A stretch of 64,000 nt of DNA from Salinigranum marinum. Its GTDB lineage: Archaea; Halobacteriota; Halobacteria; Halobacteriales; Haloferacaceae. How positions within the stretch are numbered: position 1 is the stretch's first letter; each line of letters begins with the position of its first letter. The stretch covers positions 558,001 through 622,000 of the forward strand of contig NZ_CP100461.1 of the NCBI RefSeq assembly GCF_024228675.1, read 5' to 3'. A program made the position numbers and the translations under genes. Below the pieces are notes generated by a model. The model did not search any database, had not been told where the DNA came from, and worked only from the letters and a program-made list of their open reading frames with translations. Positions 51,553 through 60,745 of this stretch are shown piece after piece.

Positions 51553-52587
51553 ATGACTGTACGGATCGGTATCCTCGGTGCAACCGGCGCGGTCGGCCAA
51601 CGATTCATCCAGCTCCTCGACGACCACCCGACGTTCGAACTCGCGGCGCTGACCGCGAGCGAGGCGTCGGCGGGGACACCCTACCGCGAGGCCGCGAAGT
51701 GGCGGGTCAACACGCCCATCCCGGACGACGTCGCCGAGATGACCGTCGGTCGCACCCACCCCGACGACGTTCCGGACGACGTCGATCTGCTCTTCTCGTC
51801 GCTCCCCTCGTCGGTCGCCGCCGAGGTCGAACCGCGCTTCTTGGAGGAGGGGTACGTCGTCTCCTCGAACTCCTCGAACGACCGGATGGCCGAGGACGTT
51901 CCGCTGACGATCCCCGAGATCAACCCCGGGCATCTGGACCTCATCGAGGTCCAGCGCGACGAGCGCGGCTGGGACGGCGCGCTCGTAAAGAACCCCAACT
52001 GCTCGACGATCACGATGGTCCCGACGCTCGCCGCGCTCGACGAGTTCGGCCTCGAACGCGTGAACGTCACCACGCTCCAGGCGGTCTCCGGTGCGGGCTA
52101 CTCCGGCGTGACCTCGATGGAGATCATCGACAACGCGCTCCCGAACATCGGCGGCGAGGAGTCGAAGATGGAGACGGAGTCCAGAAAGCTGCTCGGAACG
52201 TTCGACGGCGCCGAGGTCGAACTCCACGGGATGGACGTCGCCGCCTCCTGCAACCGGATCCCGACGCTCGACGGCCACCTCGAGAACGTCTTCGCCGACC
52301 TCGCCGACGACCCCACAGTCGACGAGGTCGCGGCGGCGATGCGCGCGTTCCCGGGCGTCGACCTGCCGAGCGCGCCCGAGCAGTTGATCCACGTGTTCGA
52401 CGACCCCGCCCGGCCCCAGCCGCGCCTCGACCGCGACCGCGAGGGCGGGATGGCCGTCTCCGCGGGCGGGATCCAGGGGACCACGAACGGCGTGAAGTAC
52501 AACTGTCTCGCACACAACACGATCCGCGGTGCCGCCGGTGCCTCCCTCCTCAACGGCGAACTCCTCGTCGAAGAGGGCTGGGTCTGA
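51553..52587 (+). CDS. asd: Aspartate-semialdehyde dehydrogenase
   Basis: A 344-residue enzyme that reduces aspartyl phosphate to aspartate semialdehyde, on the path to lysine, threonine and methionine. It starts at ATG 51553 with MTVRIGILGATGAVGQRFIQL (NADP-binding GxxGxxG). The catalytic cysteine is in VKNPNCSTITMVPTLAALDEF near residue 150, and QAVSGAGYSGVTSMEIIDN marks the archaeal/fungal-type Asd. T-rich tracts just after the stop (from 52599) may end transcription. It is divergent from pccA. Confidence 0.94.
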   Translation: MTVRIGILGATGAVGQRFIQLLDDHPTFELAALTASEASAGTPYREAAKWRVNTPIPDDVAEMTVGRTHPDDVPDDVDLLFSSLPSSVAAEVEPRFLEEGYVVSSNSSNDRMAEDVPLTIPEINPGHLDLIEVQRDERGWDGALVKNPNCSTITMVPTLAALDEFGLERVNVTTLQAVSGAGYSGVTSMEIIDNALPNIGGEESKMETESRKLLGTFDGAEVELHGMDVAASCNRIPTLDGHLENVFADLADDPTVDEVAAAMRAFPGVDLPSAPEQLIHVFDDPARPQPRLDRDREGGMAVSAGGIQGTTNGVKYNCLAHNTIRGAAGASLLNGELLVEEGWV

Positions 52588-52598
52588 GGCCGACGCGT

Positions 52599-52608
52599 CC
52601 TTTTTCTC
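52599..52608 (+). terminator. Possible T-tract terminator after asd
   Basis: CCTTTTTCTC, 11-20 nt after the asd stop, is a pyrimidine-rich tract of the kind used in archaeal termination; a second tract, CCTTTTCTC, lies at about 52621-52629 and could equally be promoter-like for the rhomboid gene. Confidence 0.35.
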
Positions 52609-52652
52609 GGATCCACGAATCCTTTTCTCGGTGCCGCCCCCACCGTCGAGCG

Positions 52653-53261
52653 ATGGGAGTGTCCGAGGCCGCGGGTCACCTCAGCCGCTGGCGAGAGGCG
52701 CACCCGGCGACGTCGACCCTCTCGGCCGTCCTCGTGGCCGCCTTCGCCGTCGAGTCGATCGTCTGGTGGCTGTTCGGCTACCCCGCGATCGACTTTTGGT
52801 TCAGCGCGTCGGCGTCGCCGTCGCCGGGGTGGCTCCTCGCCCCCCTCGCACACTCCTCGCTCGCCCATCTCGGGGGGAACCTCCTCTTTTTACTCGTGTA
52901 CGGCTCGCTCGCCGAGGCCGACCTCTCGGTGCCGACCTGGTACTGGCTCTTCGCGGTCAGCGCGCTCGCGGGGACCGCCGCGCAGGTGTGGAGCTACCTC
53001 CTCGCGGGCGTCGAGGGCGGTGCCGTCGGCGCGAGCGCGGGCGTCGTCGCGCTCGTCTCGTTCGTGGGCGTTCGGACCGCAGTTGAGGGTCCCGAGGAGC
53101 GATCGACCGCCGCGTACCTCCTCGGCGTCGCCGGCGGCGTCGGCATGCTCGCGCTGATCGCCAACGACTTCTTTCTGACCAGTGGCTCGGGATCCGCCGA
53201 GTTCGCACACCTCCTCGGCGTCGCGGTCGGCACGCTCGCGGGCGTCTCGATCCGACGGTGA
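52653..53261 (+). CDS. Rhomboid-family intramembrane serine protease
   Basis: A 202-residue membrane protein with about six helices. The catalytic dyad can be placed: GASAG in VGASAGVVALVSFVGV (serine, near residue 132) and AHLLGVAVG near the C-terminus (histidine). The HxxxN-like AHSSLAHLGGNLLFLLVYGSLAE in the second segment is also typical. Rhomboids cut membrane proteins inside the bilayer; the substrate is unknown. It starts at ATG 52653, 65 nt downstream of asd, and is convergent with the cyclophilin-like gene. Confidence 0.88.
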   Translation: MGVSEAAGHLSRWREAHPATSTLSAVLVAAFAVESIVWWLFGYPAIDFWFSASASPSPGWLLAPLAHSSLAHLGGNLLFLLVYGSLAEADLSVPTWYWLFAVSALAGTAAQVWSYLLAGVEGGAVGASAGVVALVSFVGVRTAVEGPEERSTAAYLLGVAGGVGMLALIANDFFLTSGSGSAEFAHLLGVAVGTLAGVSIRR

Positions 53262-53272
53262 GCCGCCCCGCC

Positions 53273-53656
53273 TCAGCCCTCCTCGGCCCGGACGTGCGCC
53301 CCGCCGTCGACCGCCGTCAGCGCCGACACGTCCCGAACGTGTGCCACCACGTTCACTGGCGCGGCCGCCCGCGGCTCCTCGCCTTCGGACGCCGGCGTCG
53401 GTCCCCAGAACAGACACAGCTTCGAGCCTGCCGGCCAGTACGCGACCGCACCGACGTCGACCACCGCGCGGGCGTTCTCCGGGCCGACGTCGACCGGGAC
53501 CGAGAAGTACAGTTCGTCGCCCCACCGCGCGGCGTCGCCGGCGACGGGGAGCGCTTCGGCGAGCGCCGCGCTCGTCCGCGGGGCGTCGTCGGTCCAGTCG
53601 GCCGTGAGTTCGATCTCCCGTGAGGCGTCGGCGACGGTGAGGCGGAGGGGCCCCAT
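53273..53656 (-). CDS. Cyclophilin-like fold protein
   Basis: A 127-residue protein: IELTADWTDDAPRTSAALAEALPV, then RWGDELYFSVPVDVGPENARAVVDVGAVAYWPAGSKLCLFWGPTPAS. This matches the cyclophilin-like domain family known from Thermotoga TM1367 relatives rather than true peptidyl-prolyl isomerases. Function unknown. Its ATG overlaps the stop of the D-lactate dehydrogenase gene by one base (TGATG), so it is coupled to that gene; an accessory role is possible. Confidence 0.78.
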   Translation of the reverse strand: MGPLRLTVADASREIELTADWTDDAPRTSAALAEALPVAGDAARWGDELYFSVPVDVGPENARAVVDVGAVAYWPAGSKLCLFWGPTPASEGEEPRAAAPVNVVAHVRDVSALTAVDGGAHVRAEEG

Positions 53657-56600
53657 CAGTCAAGCGCCTCGGCGACGAGTTCGATTGGGTGTGGCGGCGC
53701 GTCGGCCGCCCGGCCGCGGTCGCCGAGTTGGGAGCGACACGACGCGCCCGGCGCGGTGACGCGCTCCCCGGCGCTCTCGGCCACCTGGTCGAACAGGATG
53801 CGACCGATGGCCTTCGAGAGCGCGAAGTGTTCGGCCTCGTAGCCGAAGGAGCCGGCCATCCCGCAACAGCCCGAGTCGAGCGGGTCGACCGCGTAGCCCA
53901 CTCTCCGAAGCACGCCGACGGCGTGGTGGTCCTTGTTCGTCGCCTTCTGGTTGCAGTGGCCGTGGTAGGTGAGCGACCCCGCCGACTCCGGCGCGGGCGT
54001 CGGTAACTCCCCGTCCAGGCGGTGGACGTCGAGGTACTCACAGACCCCGTACGCCGCGTCGGAGACCTGTTCGACCGCCGGCCCCGACAGCAGGTCGCGG
54101 TACTCGTCCTGGAACATCACGGCGTCGGAGGGCTCGACGAACACGACCGACCAGCCGTCGTCGACGCTCCCCTGGAGTCGGTCGACGTTCGCCTCCGCAC
54201 GCTCGTGGGCGAGGTCGAGAAAGCCCTTGGAGTAGGCCGCGCGTCCCGAGGGCTCGAGATCGGTCGGGATCGACACGTGGACGCCGGCGGCCTCGAGGAC
54301 GCGGACTGCGGCTCGTCCCGGCTCCGGATACGAGTAGTTCGTATACGTGTCGGGGAACAGGAGGACGCGGTGGGCGGCCTCGCTCGCGGAGACGCGGGAG
54401 CCACCGCGTGCCTCGAACCAGTCGACGAGCGTCTCGCGGGTGAACGTCGGGAGTTCTCGGTCCTTGGCGATCCCAAGCACGGACTCCATCACGGTCCGCG
54501 CGCCGGGCACCTTCGTCGCCCAGTTCGACACCGGCGCGAGCGTGCTGCCGAGCCGCGACCACGAGTCGATGTCGGCGAACAGCTTCTCGCGGGCGGACGT
54601 CCCCTCGCGCTGGTGGTACTGGTGTTTGACCTCCGTCTTGAGCTTGGCCATGTCGACGCCTGTCGGGCAGTCCGACTTACAGCCCTTGCAGCCGACACAG
54701 AGGTCCAATACCTCCTCTTGGAACCGGTCGGAGTACAGTTCATCCTCGGGAAGGTCGCCGCTGATCGCCGCCCGGAGCATGTTCGCTCTCCCTCGCGTGG
54801 TCTGGATCTCCTCTTTCGACGCCCGGTAGGTGGGACACATCACGTCGGACTCGGTCTGTCGGCAGGTGCCACAGCCGTTGCAGAGTTCGACGAGGTGTGA
54901 GAAGCCGCCTTCCTCGGAGAAGTCCAGCGCCGTCTGCGGCTCCAGCGACGAGTAGTCGGCACCGTAGCGGAGGTCGTCGCGCATGTCTGTCGGGTCGTCG
55001 TCGCGGTAGACGACCTTCCCCGGGTTCATCAGCCAGTCGGGGTCGAACGCCGTCTTCACCTGCTTGAACGCCGTCCACAGCTCCTCGCCGTACATCTTCG
55101 GGTTGAACTCCGTCCGCGCGAGGCCGTCGCCGTGCTCGCCGGAGAACGCGCCGTGGTGTTCGAGCACGAGGTCGGTGACGGCGTCGGCGATGTCGTGCAT
55201 CGTCTCGATGCCCTGTTCGGCTTTGAGCGAGAGGATCGGGCGGATGTGGAGCGTGCCGACGCCCGCGTGGGCGAAGTACGCCGCCGACGTGCCGTTCTCT
55301 TCCAACACGCGCTCGAACTGCTGGACGTACTCGGCGAGTTCCTCGGGTGGGACGGAGGCGTCCTCGATGAACGGGTACGGCTTGGGGTCGCCCTGCATCG
55401 ACATGAGCAGGGGAATCGCGGCCTTTCGGAGCTTCCAGACGTCCGCCTGCGCTTCGGGCGTGTACGCCTCGACAGCCGCGAAGGCCTCCGCGGCCGCCGG
55501 CTCCGGGGCCTGTCCCGCGGTCGCCCCGCCGTCGGTCTCGCGCCGTCGCGGTGCCTCCCCGAGGAGTTCGGCGTCGTCGGCGAGGAAGTGGTCGTTCGTC
55601 TCGGCGATGGCCGCCTCGAACTCCCCGTGCTGTTCGGAGTCGAACTCCAGCATGAGCGCCGCCGTCGTCCCCTCGGGGATCCCCTCGGCGTACTGTGCGT
55701 ACTCGGTCGACTCAGCCGCCAACCGAAACACCTCGTCGTCCATCAACTCGACGGCCGAGGCACCGTACTCCAGCGCCTCGGGCACGGCGCGCATCGCGTC
55801 GACCAGGTCGTCGAAGCAGTAGAGGACGAGCGCGGTCTCCTCGGGCCGGGTGACGAGACTCACCGTCGCCTCGACGACAACCCCGAGCGTGCCCTCCGCC
55901 CCGACGAGGAGCTTCGAGAGGTTGAGACAGCGCTCGCCGTCGTCGTTCTCGTACACCACCTTGTGGAGGTTGTAACCCGAGACGCACCGCTTCAGCGTGG
56001 GATATCGCTCCTCGATCTCCGCGGCGTGGTCCTCGACGACGCCGCGGACCGTGCGGTAGATGTGCGCTTCGAGGTCGTCCTGTTCGACGATCGCCTCGTA
56101 CTCCGGGGAGTCGATGACGACCTCGCGGGTGCGGATGAGTGAACCGTCCGCGAGCACGACTTTCAGCTCCTCCGTGTACGCGTCGGTTATCCCGTACCGC
56201 ACGGAGTGTGCGCCCGTCGAGTTGTTGCCGATCCCGCCGCCGACGGTCGCGCGGGCCGACGACGCCGGGTCGGGGGCGAACTTCAGCCCGTGGTCTTCGA
56301 GGCGCGCGTCGAGGTGGTCCTGGACGACTCCCGGCTGGACCGTCGCGCGCCGCGCGTCGGGGTCGACGTCGAGGATCGAGTCCATGTGTCGCGAGAGGTC
56401 GAGGACGACGCAGCCGGGGCCGACGGCCTGCCCGGCGAGCGACGACCCCGCTCCCCTGGGGAGAACCGGGACGCCGTGGCTCGTCGCCACGTCCACGGCC
56501 CGCTGGACGTCCTCGATGTCCGTCGGGAACACCACGCCCGCGGGTCGGGCCCCGTAGACGCTCCCGTCGGTGGCGTACAGTACCTGTGCGTACTCGTCGA

Positions 56601-56736
56601 ACTCGACGCCGCCGTCGAGGACGTCGCGGAGATCGCTTGCGAGGTCGCGGTACTCCGCGACGTCGGGCCGGTCGTGGCCCAGCGTTGCCGCGGAGGTCTC
56701 GGGCGACGGCTCGCGTGTCGGGTCGTCGACAGCCAT
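53656..56736 (-). CDS. dld: D-lactate dehydrogenase-like flavoprotein with fused Fe-S domain
   Basis: A 1026-residue fusion. Residues about 35-560 are an FAD-linked oxidase (PCMH type): VFPTDIEDVQRAVDVATSHGVPVLPRGAGSS and VGGGIGNNSTGAHSVRYGIT bind FAD, and GEHGDGLARTEFNPKMYG is in the C-terminal cap. Next come two Fe-S motifs, CNGCGTCRQTESDVMCPTY and CVGCKGCKSDCPTGVD. A GlpC-like C-terminal domain ends in CCG-type motifs, the last DSGCCGMAGSFGYEAEHF. It should oxidise D-lactate or another D-2-hydroxyacid and pass electrons to quinone, as reported for haloarchaeal Dld. The glyoxalase and hydroxyacid dehydrogenase genes beside it fit lactate metabolism. Confidence 0.88.
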   Translation of the reverse strand: MAVDDPTREPSPETSAATLGHDRPDVAEYRDLASDLRDVLDGGVEFDEYAQVLYATDGSVYGARPAGVVFPTDIEDVQRAVDVATSHGVPVLPRGAGSSLAGQAVGPGCVVLDLSRHMDSILDVDPDARRATVQPGVVQDHLDARLEDHGLKFAPDPASSARATVGGGIGNNSTGAHSVRYGITDAYTEELKVVLADGSLIRTREVVIDSPEYEAIVEQDDLEAHIYRTVRGVVEDHAAEIEERYPTLKRCVSGYNLHKVVYENDDGERCLNLSKLLVGAEGTLGVVVEATVSLVTRPEETALVLYCFDDLVDAMRAVPEALEYGASAVELMDDEVFRLAAESTEYAQYAEGIPEGTTAALMLEFDSEQHGEFEAAIAETNDHFLADDAELLGEAPRRRETDGGATAGQAPEPAAAEAFAAVEAYTPEAQADVWKLRKAAIPLLMSMQGDPKPYPFIEDASVPPEELAEYVQQFERVLEENGTSAAYFAHAGVGTLHIRPILSLKAEQGIETMHDIADAVTDLVLEHHGAFSGEHGDGLARTEFNPKMYGEELWTAFKQVKTAFDPDWLMNPGKVVYRDDDPTDMRDDLRYGADYSSLEPQTALDFSEEGGFSHLVELCNGCGTCRQTESDVMCPTYRASKEEIQTTRGRANMLRAAISGDLPEDELYSDRFQEEVLDLCVGCKGCKSDCPTGVDMAKLKTEVKHQYHQREGTSAREKLFADIDSWSRLGSTLAPVSNWATKVPGARTVMESVLGIAKDRELPTFTRETLVDWFEARGGSRVSASEAAHRVLLFPDTYTNYSYPEPGRAAVRVLEAAGVHVSIPTDLEPSGRAAYSKGFLDLAHERAEANVDRLQGSVDDGWSVVFVEPSDAVMFQDEYRDLLSGPAVEQVSDAAYGVCEYLDVHRLDGELPTPAPESAGSLTYHGHCNQKATNKDHHAVGVLRRVGYAVDPLDSGCCGMAGSFGYEAEHFALSKAIGRILFDQVAESAGERVTAPGASCRSQLGDRGRAADAPPHPIELVAEALD

Positions 56737-56910
56737 GCGGATTCCTACGGGTAAATGGTGATAAAAGTGTGGTGACCGACGCGTCAGTTCCGCCCCGTCG
56801 ACGCGGACGATCCGTCGCCCGCGAGTGTCACGGAGGGCGGACGGTCGGTCGTCCGTGTTTCGCGCTTCGGGCTGATGGGAGTTCACCGGCGGCGGCCACT
56901 CCGCACCCGG

Positions 56911-56916
56911 ATTTAT
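56911..56916 (+). promoter_or_regulatory. TATA-like box for the glyoxalase gene
   Basis: ATTTAT is 25-30 nt before the glyoxalase ATG, in the 204-bp gap shared with divergent dld. Confidence 0.55.
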
Positions 56917-56940
56917 GAACTTCGCCTGCCGTGTTGGGGT

Positions 56941-57306
56941 ATGGCACCGATACTCCACGTCTGTCTGAACGTCGCGGACGCCGACGCCAGCCAGGCGTTC
57001 TACGAGCAGTTCGGTTTCGAAGAGTCGTGGTCGTTCGAGGCCGACGGCGTCGAGAACCGATACGTCGCCGACGAGAACGGCGTCGAACTCCAACTCCGCG
57101 ACGATCCGACGGTCGAGGAGTTCGAGCCGGGCACCGCCTGGGATCACCTCTCGTTGCGCGTCGACTCGGTCGACGAGGAACTGGAACGGATCGACCACCA
57201 CGGCCTGGTGAAGGGGCCGATGGACCAGTCGGTGGCCGGCGCGCGCGTCGTCTTCTTCGAGGACCCCGACGGTCACGTCGTCGAACTCGTCGAGCCGCTG
57301 GCGTAA
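56941..57306 (+). CDS. Glyoxalase/VOC-family protein
   Basis: A 121-residue vicinal-oxygen-chelate protein: MAPILHVCLNVADADASQAFYEQFGFEESW opens the first beta-alpha-beta unit, and the second ends DHLSLRVDSVDEELER followed by FFEDPDGHVVELVEPL. Candidate metal ligands are His6, Glu in the middle of the first unit, His in WDHLSLRV and the final Glu in HVVELVE. It resembles lactoylglutathione lyase (glyoxalase I), and with the D-lactate dehydrogenase gene divergent next to it, a methylglyoxal-detoxifying role is plausible. Other VOC activities are possible. Confidence 0.82.
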   Translation: MAPILHVCLNVADADASQAFYEQFGFEESWSFEADGVENRYVADENGVELQLRDDPTVEEFEPGTAWDHLSLRVDSVDEELERIDHHGLVKGPMDQSVAGARVVFFEDPDGHVVELVEPLA

Positions 57307-57599
57307 CCGTCGGCCGAGGGTTCAAACCGGAAGCGGCGGCCGCACCGGGGTATGTCCTGACGGCTGTCCCGGCGCGTCCTGCGGTCGTGCGGTCCATCGC
57401 GTCGGGAACAGAGCGTGTACCGCCTGTTCACCACTCGTTAGCGCCAGCCAGCCGTGTCCGCCGTCCCGCCGATTCCCCCGGATCGTCCCGCTCGTGGCCC
57501 CGTCGTCCGACTGACTGTCGAGCGTCCCCCGCTCCGTTTCGCTACGCTCGGCCACCGCGAAGCGACACGCTTTCGATCCGGGAAGCGCGACAGCCCCGC

Positions 57600-58322
57600 A
57601 TGCGACTGGCGAGGGCCCGAACGGACGGCGGTGTCGTCACGGGCGAGTACCGCGACGGCCGCCTGGTAACCGACGACGACGCGTACGAGATCGACGAGGA
57701 GGAGCTCCTCCCACCGTGTGAGCCGACCGCACTGTACTGCGTCGGCCGGAACTACGCGACGACGCTCGAACAGATGTCGTACGAGCGGCCCGAGGAGCCG
57801 GACTTCTTCATCAAGCCGCCGGCGTCGCTCCTCGGTCACGGCGACCCGATCGCGTACCCGCCGTTCACCGCCGAGCTCACGTACGCCGGCGAACTCGCCG
57901 CCGTCGTCGGCGTCGAGTGCCGCGACGTCGACCCCGACGACGTCTCCGACGTCGTGCGCGGCTACACCATCATGAACGACGTGGACGCGCTCGACCAGCA
58001 GGGACGGACCGCCCGAAAGGCGTTCCGTGGCTCCGGGCCGCTCGGCCCCTGGCTCGAGACGGACGTCGACCCCACGGCGATCGACATGCACACCGACGTC
58101 GCCGGCGAGCGTCGCCAAGAGGCCAACACCGAGCTGATGCTGTTCGACCCGTACGAGATCGTCTCGTTCGTCTCCCATCGATTTACGCTCCAGCCCGGCG
58201 ACGTCGTCGCCTTCGGGAGCCCCGCGAACCCCGGACTCGTCGAGCCCGGTGACGCCGTCGAGATCACGTACGAGGGCGTCGGCACACTCCGGAACGAAAT
58301 CGTCACGAGCGACGCGTTCTGA
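57600..58322 (+). CDS. Fumarylacetoacetate hydrolase-family protein
   Basis: A 240-residue FAH-family enzyme. YCVGRNYATTLEQMSYERPEEPDFFIKPPASLLG and GYTIMNDVDALDQQGR are the diagnostic regions. GSGPLGPWLETDVDP and RQEANTELMLFDPYEIVSFVS match too. Usual metal ligands are partly altered: the region that normally reads ExE is LTYAGELAAVVG, keeping only the second Glu. The family includes acylpyruvase, 2-hydroxyhepta-2,4-diene-1,7-dioate isomerase and oxaloacetate decarboxylase; the activity here is not set. The ATG at 57600 is chosen because homology begins there, 293 nt after the glyoxalase stop. Confidence 0.8.
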   Translation: MRLARARTDGGVVTGEYRDGRLVTDDDAYEIDEEELLPPCEPTALYCVGRNYATTLEQMSYERPEEPDFFIKPPASLLGHGDPIAYPPFTAELTYAGELAAVVGVECRDVDPDDVSDVVRGYTIMNDVDALDQQGRTARKAFRGSGPLGPWLETDVDPTAIDMHTDVAGERRQEANTELMLFDPYEIVSFVSHRFTLQPGDVVAFGSPANPGLVEPGDAVEITYEGVGTLRNEIVTSDAF

Positions 58323-58329
58323 CACCTGG

Positions 58330-59283
58330 TCAGGCGACGCGGTTGACGAGGTCGTCGGTGTCGGCGTCGGCGTCGAGCCGTCTGACGTTCTCGGCGACGA
58401 TGTCCGCGAGCCGTTCGTAGTACTGCGGCGTGTGGCCCGCGTTGTGCGGCGTGATCAGGACGTTCCCGAGGTTCCAGAGCGGATGTTCTTCGGGGAGCGG
58501 TTCGGGGTCGGTCACGTCGAGTGCGGCTCCCCGGATGTGGTTCCGGCGGAGCGCCCGAACGAGCGCGTCGGTGTCGACGACGGGGCCGCGGGCGACGTTC
58601 ACGACGACTGCCTCGGGCGGGAGTGTCTCGAACGCCTCGTGGTCGACCAGTCCCTCGGTCGTCTTCGTGAGCGGGCAGGCAAGGACGAGGTAGTCGCTCC
58701 GCGCGAACGCGTCGTGGACCGCGTCGAAGCCGACCACTTCGTCGGTCGATCCCCCTTTCTCGGGCGTGTAGCGGACGCCGATCGTGTCGACGCCGAACCC
58801 CGCGAGTCGCTCGACGACGGCCTCTCCGATCGCGCCGAGGCCGACGACCGTGACGGTCGACCCCTGCAGTTCCGCGGCCTGGAACGAGCGCCACTCCCGG
58901 TCGCGCTGGCGTCGCCAGGCGGTGTCGAAGCCACGGGTAAACGCGAGCATCGCACCGATGACGTGCTCGGCCACGTTCGGGCCGTGGACGCCGGCGGCGT
59001 TCGTCACGGCAACGCCCGCCGCCGCGAGTTCCTCGGTCGGCAGGTGGTCGGTTCCCGCGTACGTACACGCGAACACGTCCATCCCGGCGTCTACGTGGTC
59101 GGGGTCGACACGGTGGCCGGTGACGACGCGCGCGGCGAGCGCCGCGCGTTCGGCGTCGGGCGTCGCGGCGAGCGTCACCTCGTGATCCGGGAGTCGCTCG
59201 CGGAGCGCGGCGGCGTACTCGGCGGCTGGCATTCCGTGGACCTTCTGTCGGAGAACGGCGACGTCCGGTGGCGTGTCGGTCAT
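58330..59283 (-). CDS. D-2-hydroxyacid dehydrogenase
   Basis: A 317-residue NAD(P)-dependent dehydrogenase of the D-isomer-specific family. The Rossmann motif is VTVVGLGAIGEAVVERLAGFG near residue 142, and catalytic residues are Arg in VVVNVARGPVVDTDALV, Glu in DVTDPEPLPEEHPLW and His in NVLITPHNAGHTPQYYERL. It interconverts 2-ketoacids and D-2-hydroxyacids; haloarchaeal members of this type have been studied as reductases of branched 2-ketoacids. Convergent with the FAH-family gene. The dld gene nearby suggests a shared hydroxyacid theme. Confidence 0.9.
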   Translation of the reverse strand: MTDTPPDVAVLRQKVHGMPAAEYAAALRERLPDHEVTLAATPDAERAALAARVVTGHRVDPDHVDAGMDVFACTYAGTDHLPTEELAAAGVAVTNAAGVHGPNVAEHVIGAMLAFTRGFDTAWRRQRDREWRSFQAAELQGSTVTVVGLGAIGEAVVERLAGFGVDTIGVRYTPEKGGSTDEVVGFDAVHDAFARSDYLVLACPLTKTTEGLVDHEAFETLPPEAVVVNVARGPVVDTDALVRALRRNHIRGAALDVTDPEPLPEEHPLWNLGNVLITPHNAGHTPQYYERLADIVAENVRRLDADADTDDLVNRVA

Positions 59284-59413
59284 AAGTCGTGGTTCGACGG
59301 ACGCCGACAAGAGTGCGTTCGAACCGGCCGGGGTCGCCGTCTCCTCGCCGAGCGATCGAGGGGAGTCGTCGGCTTCCACGTCCCCTATGTAGCCCCGGGC
59401 TGTACGCCGACGC

Positions 59414-60694
59414 GTGTCCACGGAGTCGACGTTCGGTCGCGTGGGCGTCCCACAGCGGGTCGTGGTGGCGCTAGCCGCCGCGACGCACTTCGTCGTCGGG
59501 ATGCTGATGGGGACCTCGCTCGGCTTCACCATCGGGGCGAACGGCGGGTCGGATCTCGCGGTCGGCCTCGTCTCGACGGCCTACTTCGTCGGCCTGATGT
59601 GCTTCGCGCCGGTGTGGGGGGCGATCGCGGACGTGACGGGGCGGCGGAAGGCGGTGCTCGTCGGGACGAGCGCCGCGGCGACCCTCGCGATCGCCCCGCT
59701 CGTCGTCGTCCGTGACCCCTGGCTCTCGATCGGTGTCCGGGCGCTGTACGCGACGTTCGCGGCCGGCTTCATGCCGATCATGCTCGCCGTGTCGAGCGAG
59801 CGCGGCGGCGGGTCGGGCCGCGGCCGCGCGCTCGGCTTCTTCAACAGCGCCCGCGCCGTCGGGCTCTCGGGCGGCCAGTTCGCCGCGGGCGTCCTGCTCG
59901 GCCTCCTCTTGCCGTCGGCGCTGTTCGCCGTCGTCGTCGGCTTCAGCCTGCTGTCGACGGTCACGGCCGTGTTCGTCGAGACACGCGGGGGGCCTTCGGG
60001 GTCGGCGGGCCGCGTCGACATCGAGACCGTCACGGCGGAGGTCAGACGGCGGCTCTTGCCCGCTGTCGACGACCGGACGCATCTCCGCCGGCACGGTCTC
60101 CGGTGGCTCTACGTCGCGCTCGCGCTCCGCAACGCGACCGTGCTCGGCGTGCTCGCGCTGATGCCGGTGTACCTCCCCGACCACCTCGGACTGTCGGAGT
60201 TCGAGATGGGGGCGCTGCTCGCGCTCAACCCGGCGGGGCAGGTCGTCTTCATGTACGTCTTCGGTCGGATCGCCGACGACAGCGGTCGGAAAGGACTCGT
60301 CGTCGTCGGCATGGCCGGCAGCGCCGTCTTCGCGCTCGTCGCGGCCGCGGCCGCCGTCCCCGCGTCACCCGACGCCCGCCTCGCCGTGGCGGCCGCCGCG
60401 TTCGTCCTCATCGCGGCGTCGTTCTCGGCGATGACGACCGGGGCGCTCGCGTTCATCGGCGACGTCGCCCCCACAGGACGCGAGTCGGAGTTGATGGGGC
60501 TGCGGTCGACCGCCAAAGGGGTCGGCGGCGTCGTCGGACCGGCGCTCGTCGGCGTTCTCGCGGGTGCGTTCGGCTACGAGGCTGCGTTCGTCGCCGCGAG
60601 CCTGCTCGCGTGTGCCGCCACCGCGCTCGTCGCCGGGCTGCTCGGCGAGAGCCGGCCCGTGGCCCGACGTGACGCGTCCGTCGGCGGCGACTGA
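59414..60694 (+). CDS. MFS transporter
   Basis: A 426-residue major facilitator protein with 12 predicted helices in two halves; it starts at a GTG. The MFS motif A-like sequence is in APVWGAIADVTGRRKAVLVGTSAA (loop 2-3); the matching loop 8-9 is YVFGRIADDSGRKGLVVVGMAGS. No substrate can be read; efflux of a drug or metabolite, or sugar/acid transport, are options. Its promoter region (131 nt) is shared with the divergent D-2-hydroxyacid dehydrogenase gene. The next plus-strand gene starts 51 nt downstream. Confidence 0.87.
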   Translation: MSTESTFGRVGVPQRVVVALAAATHFVVGMLMGTSLGFTIGANGGSDLAVGLVSTAYFVGLMCFAPVWGAIADVTGRRKAVLVGTSAAATLAIAPLVVVRDPWLSIGVRALYATFAAGFMPIMLAVSSERGGGSGRGRALGFFNSARAVGLSGGQFAAGVLLGLLLPSALFAVVVGFSLLSTVTAVFVETRGGPSGSAGRVDIETVTAEVRRRLLPAVDDRTHLRRHGLRWLYVALALRNATVLGVLALMPVYLPDHLGLSEFEMGALLALNPAGQVVFMYVFGRIADDSGRKGLVVVGMAGSAVFALVAAAAAVPASPDARLAVAAAAFVLIAASFSAMTTGALAFIGDVAPTGRESELMGLRSTAKGVGGVVGPALVGVLAGAFGYEAAFVAASLLACAATALVAGLLGESRPVARRDASVGGD

Positions 60695-60714
60695 CCCTCG
60701 CGGCAAAGAATGGG

Positions 60715-60723
60715 ATTTAATAT
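60715..60723 (+). promoter_or_regulatory. TATA-like box for the flavoprotein gene
   Basis: ATTTAATAT lies 23-31 nt before the ATG at 60746, supporting that start rather than the in-frame ATG at 60710. Confidence 0.6.
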
Positions 60724-60745
60724 CGCCGCACCGACGGGGAGGAGT

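Noticed and set aside
49350-52652. Very long plus-strand open frame antisense to pccA that runs into the rhomboid gene
   Set aside because: Only the last 202 codons (from 52653) carry homology and start properly; the upstream part is antisense to pccA and out of frame with asd.
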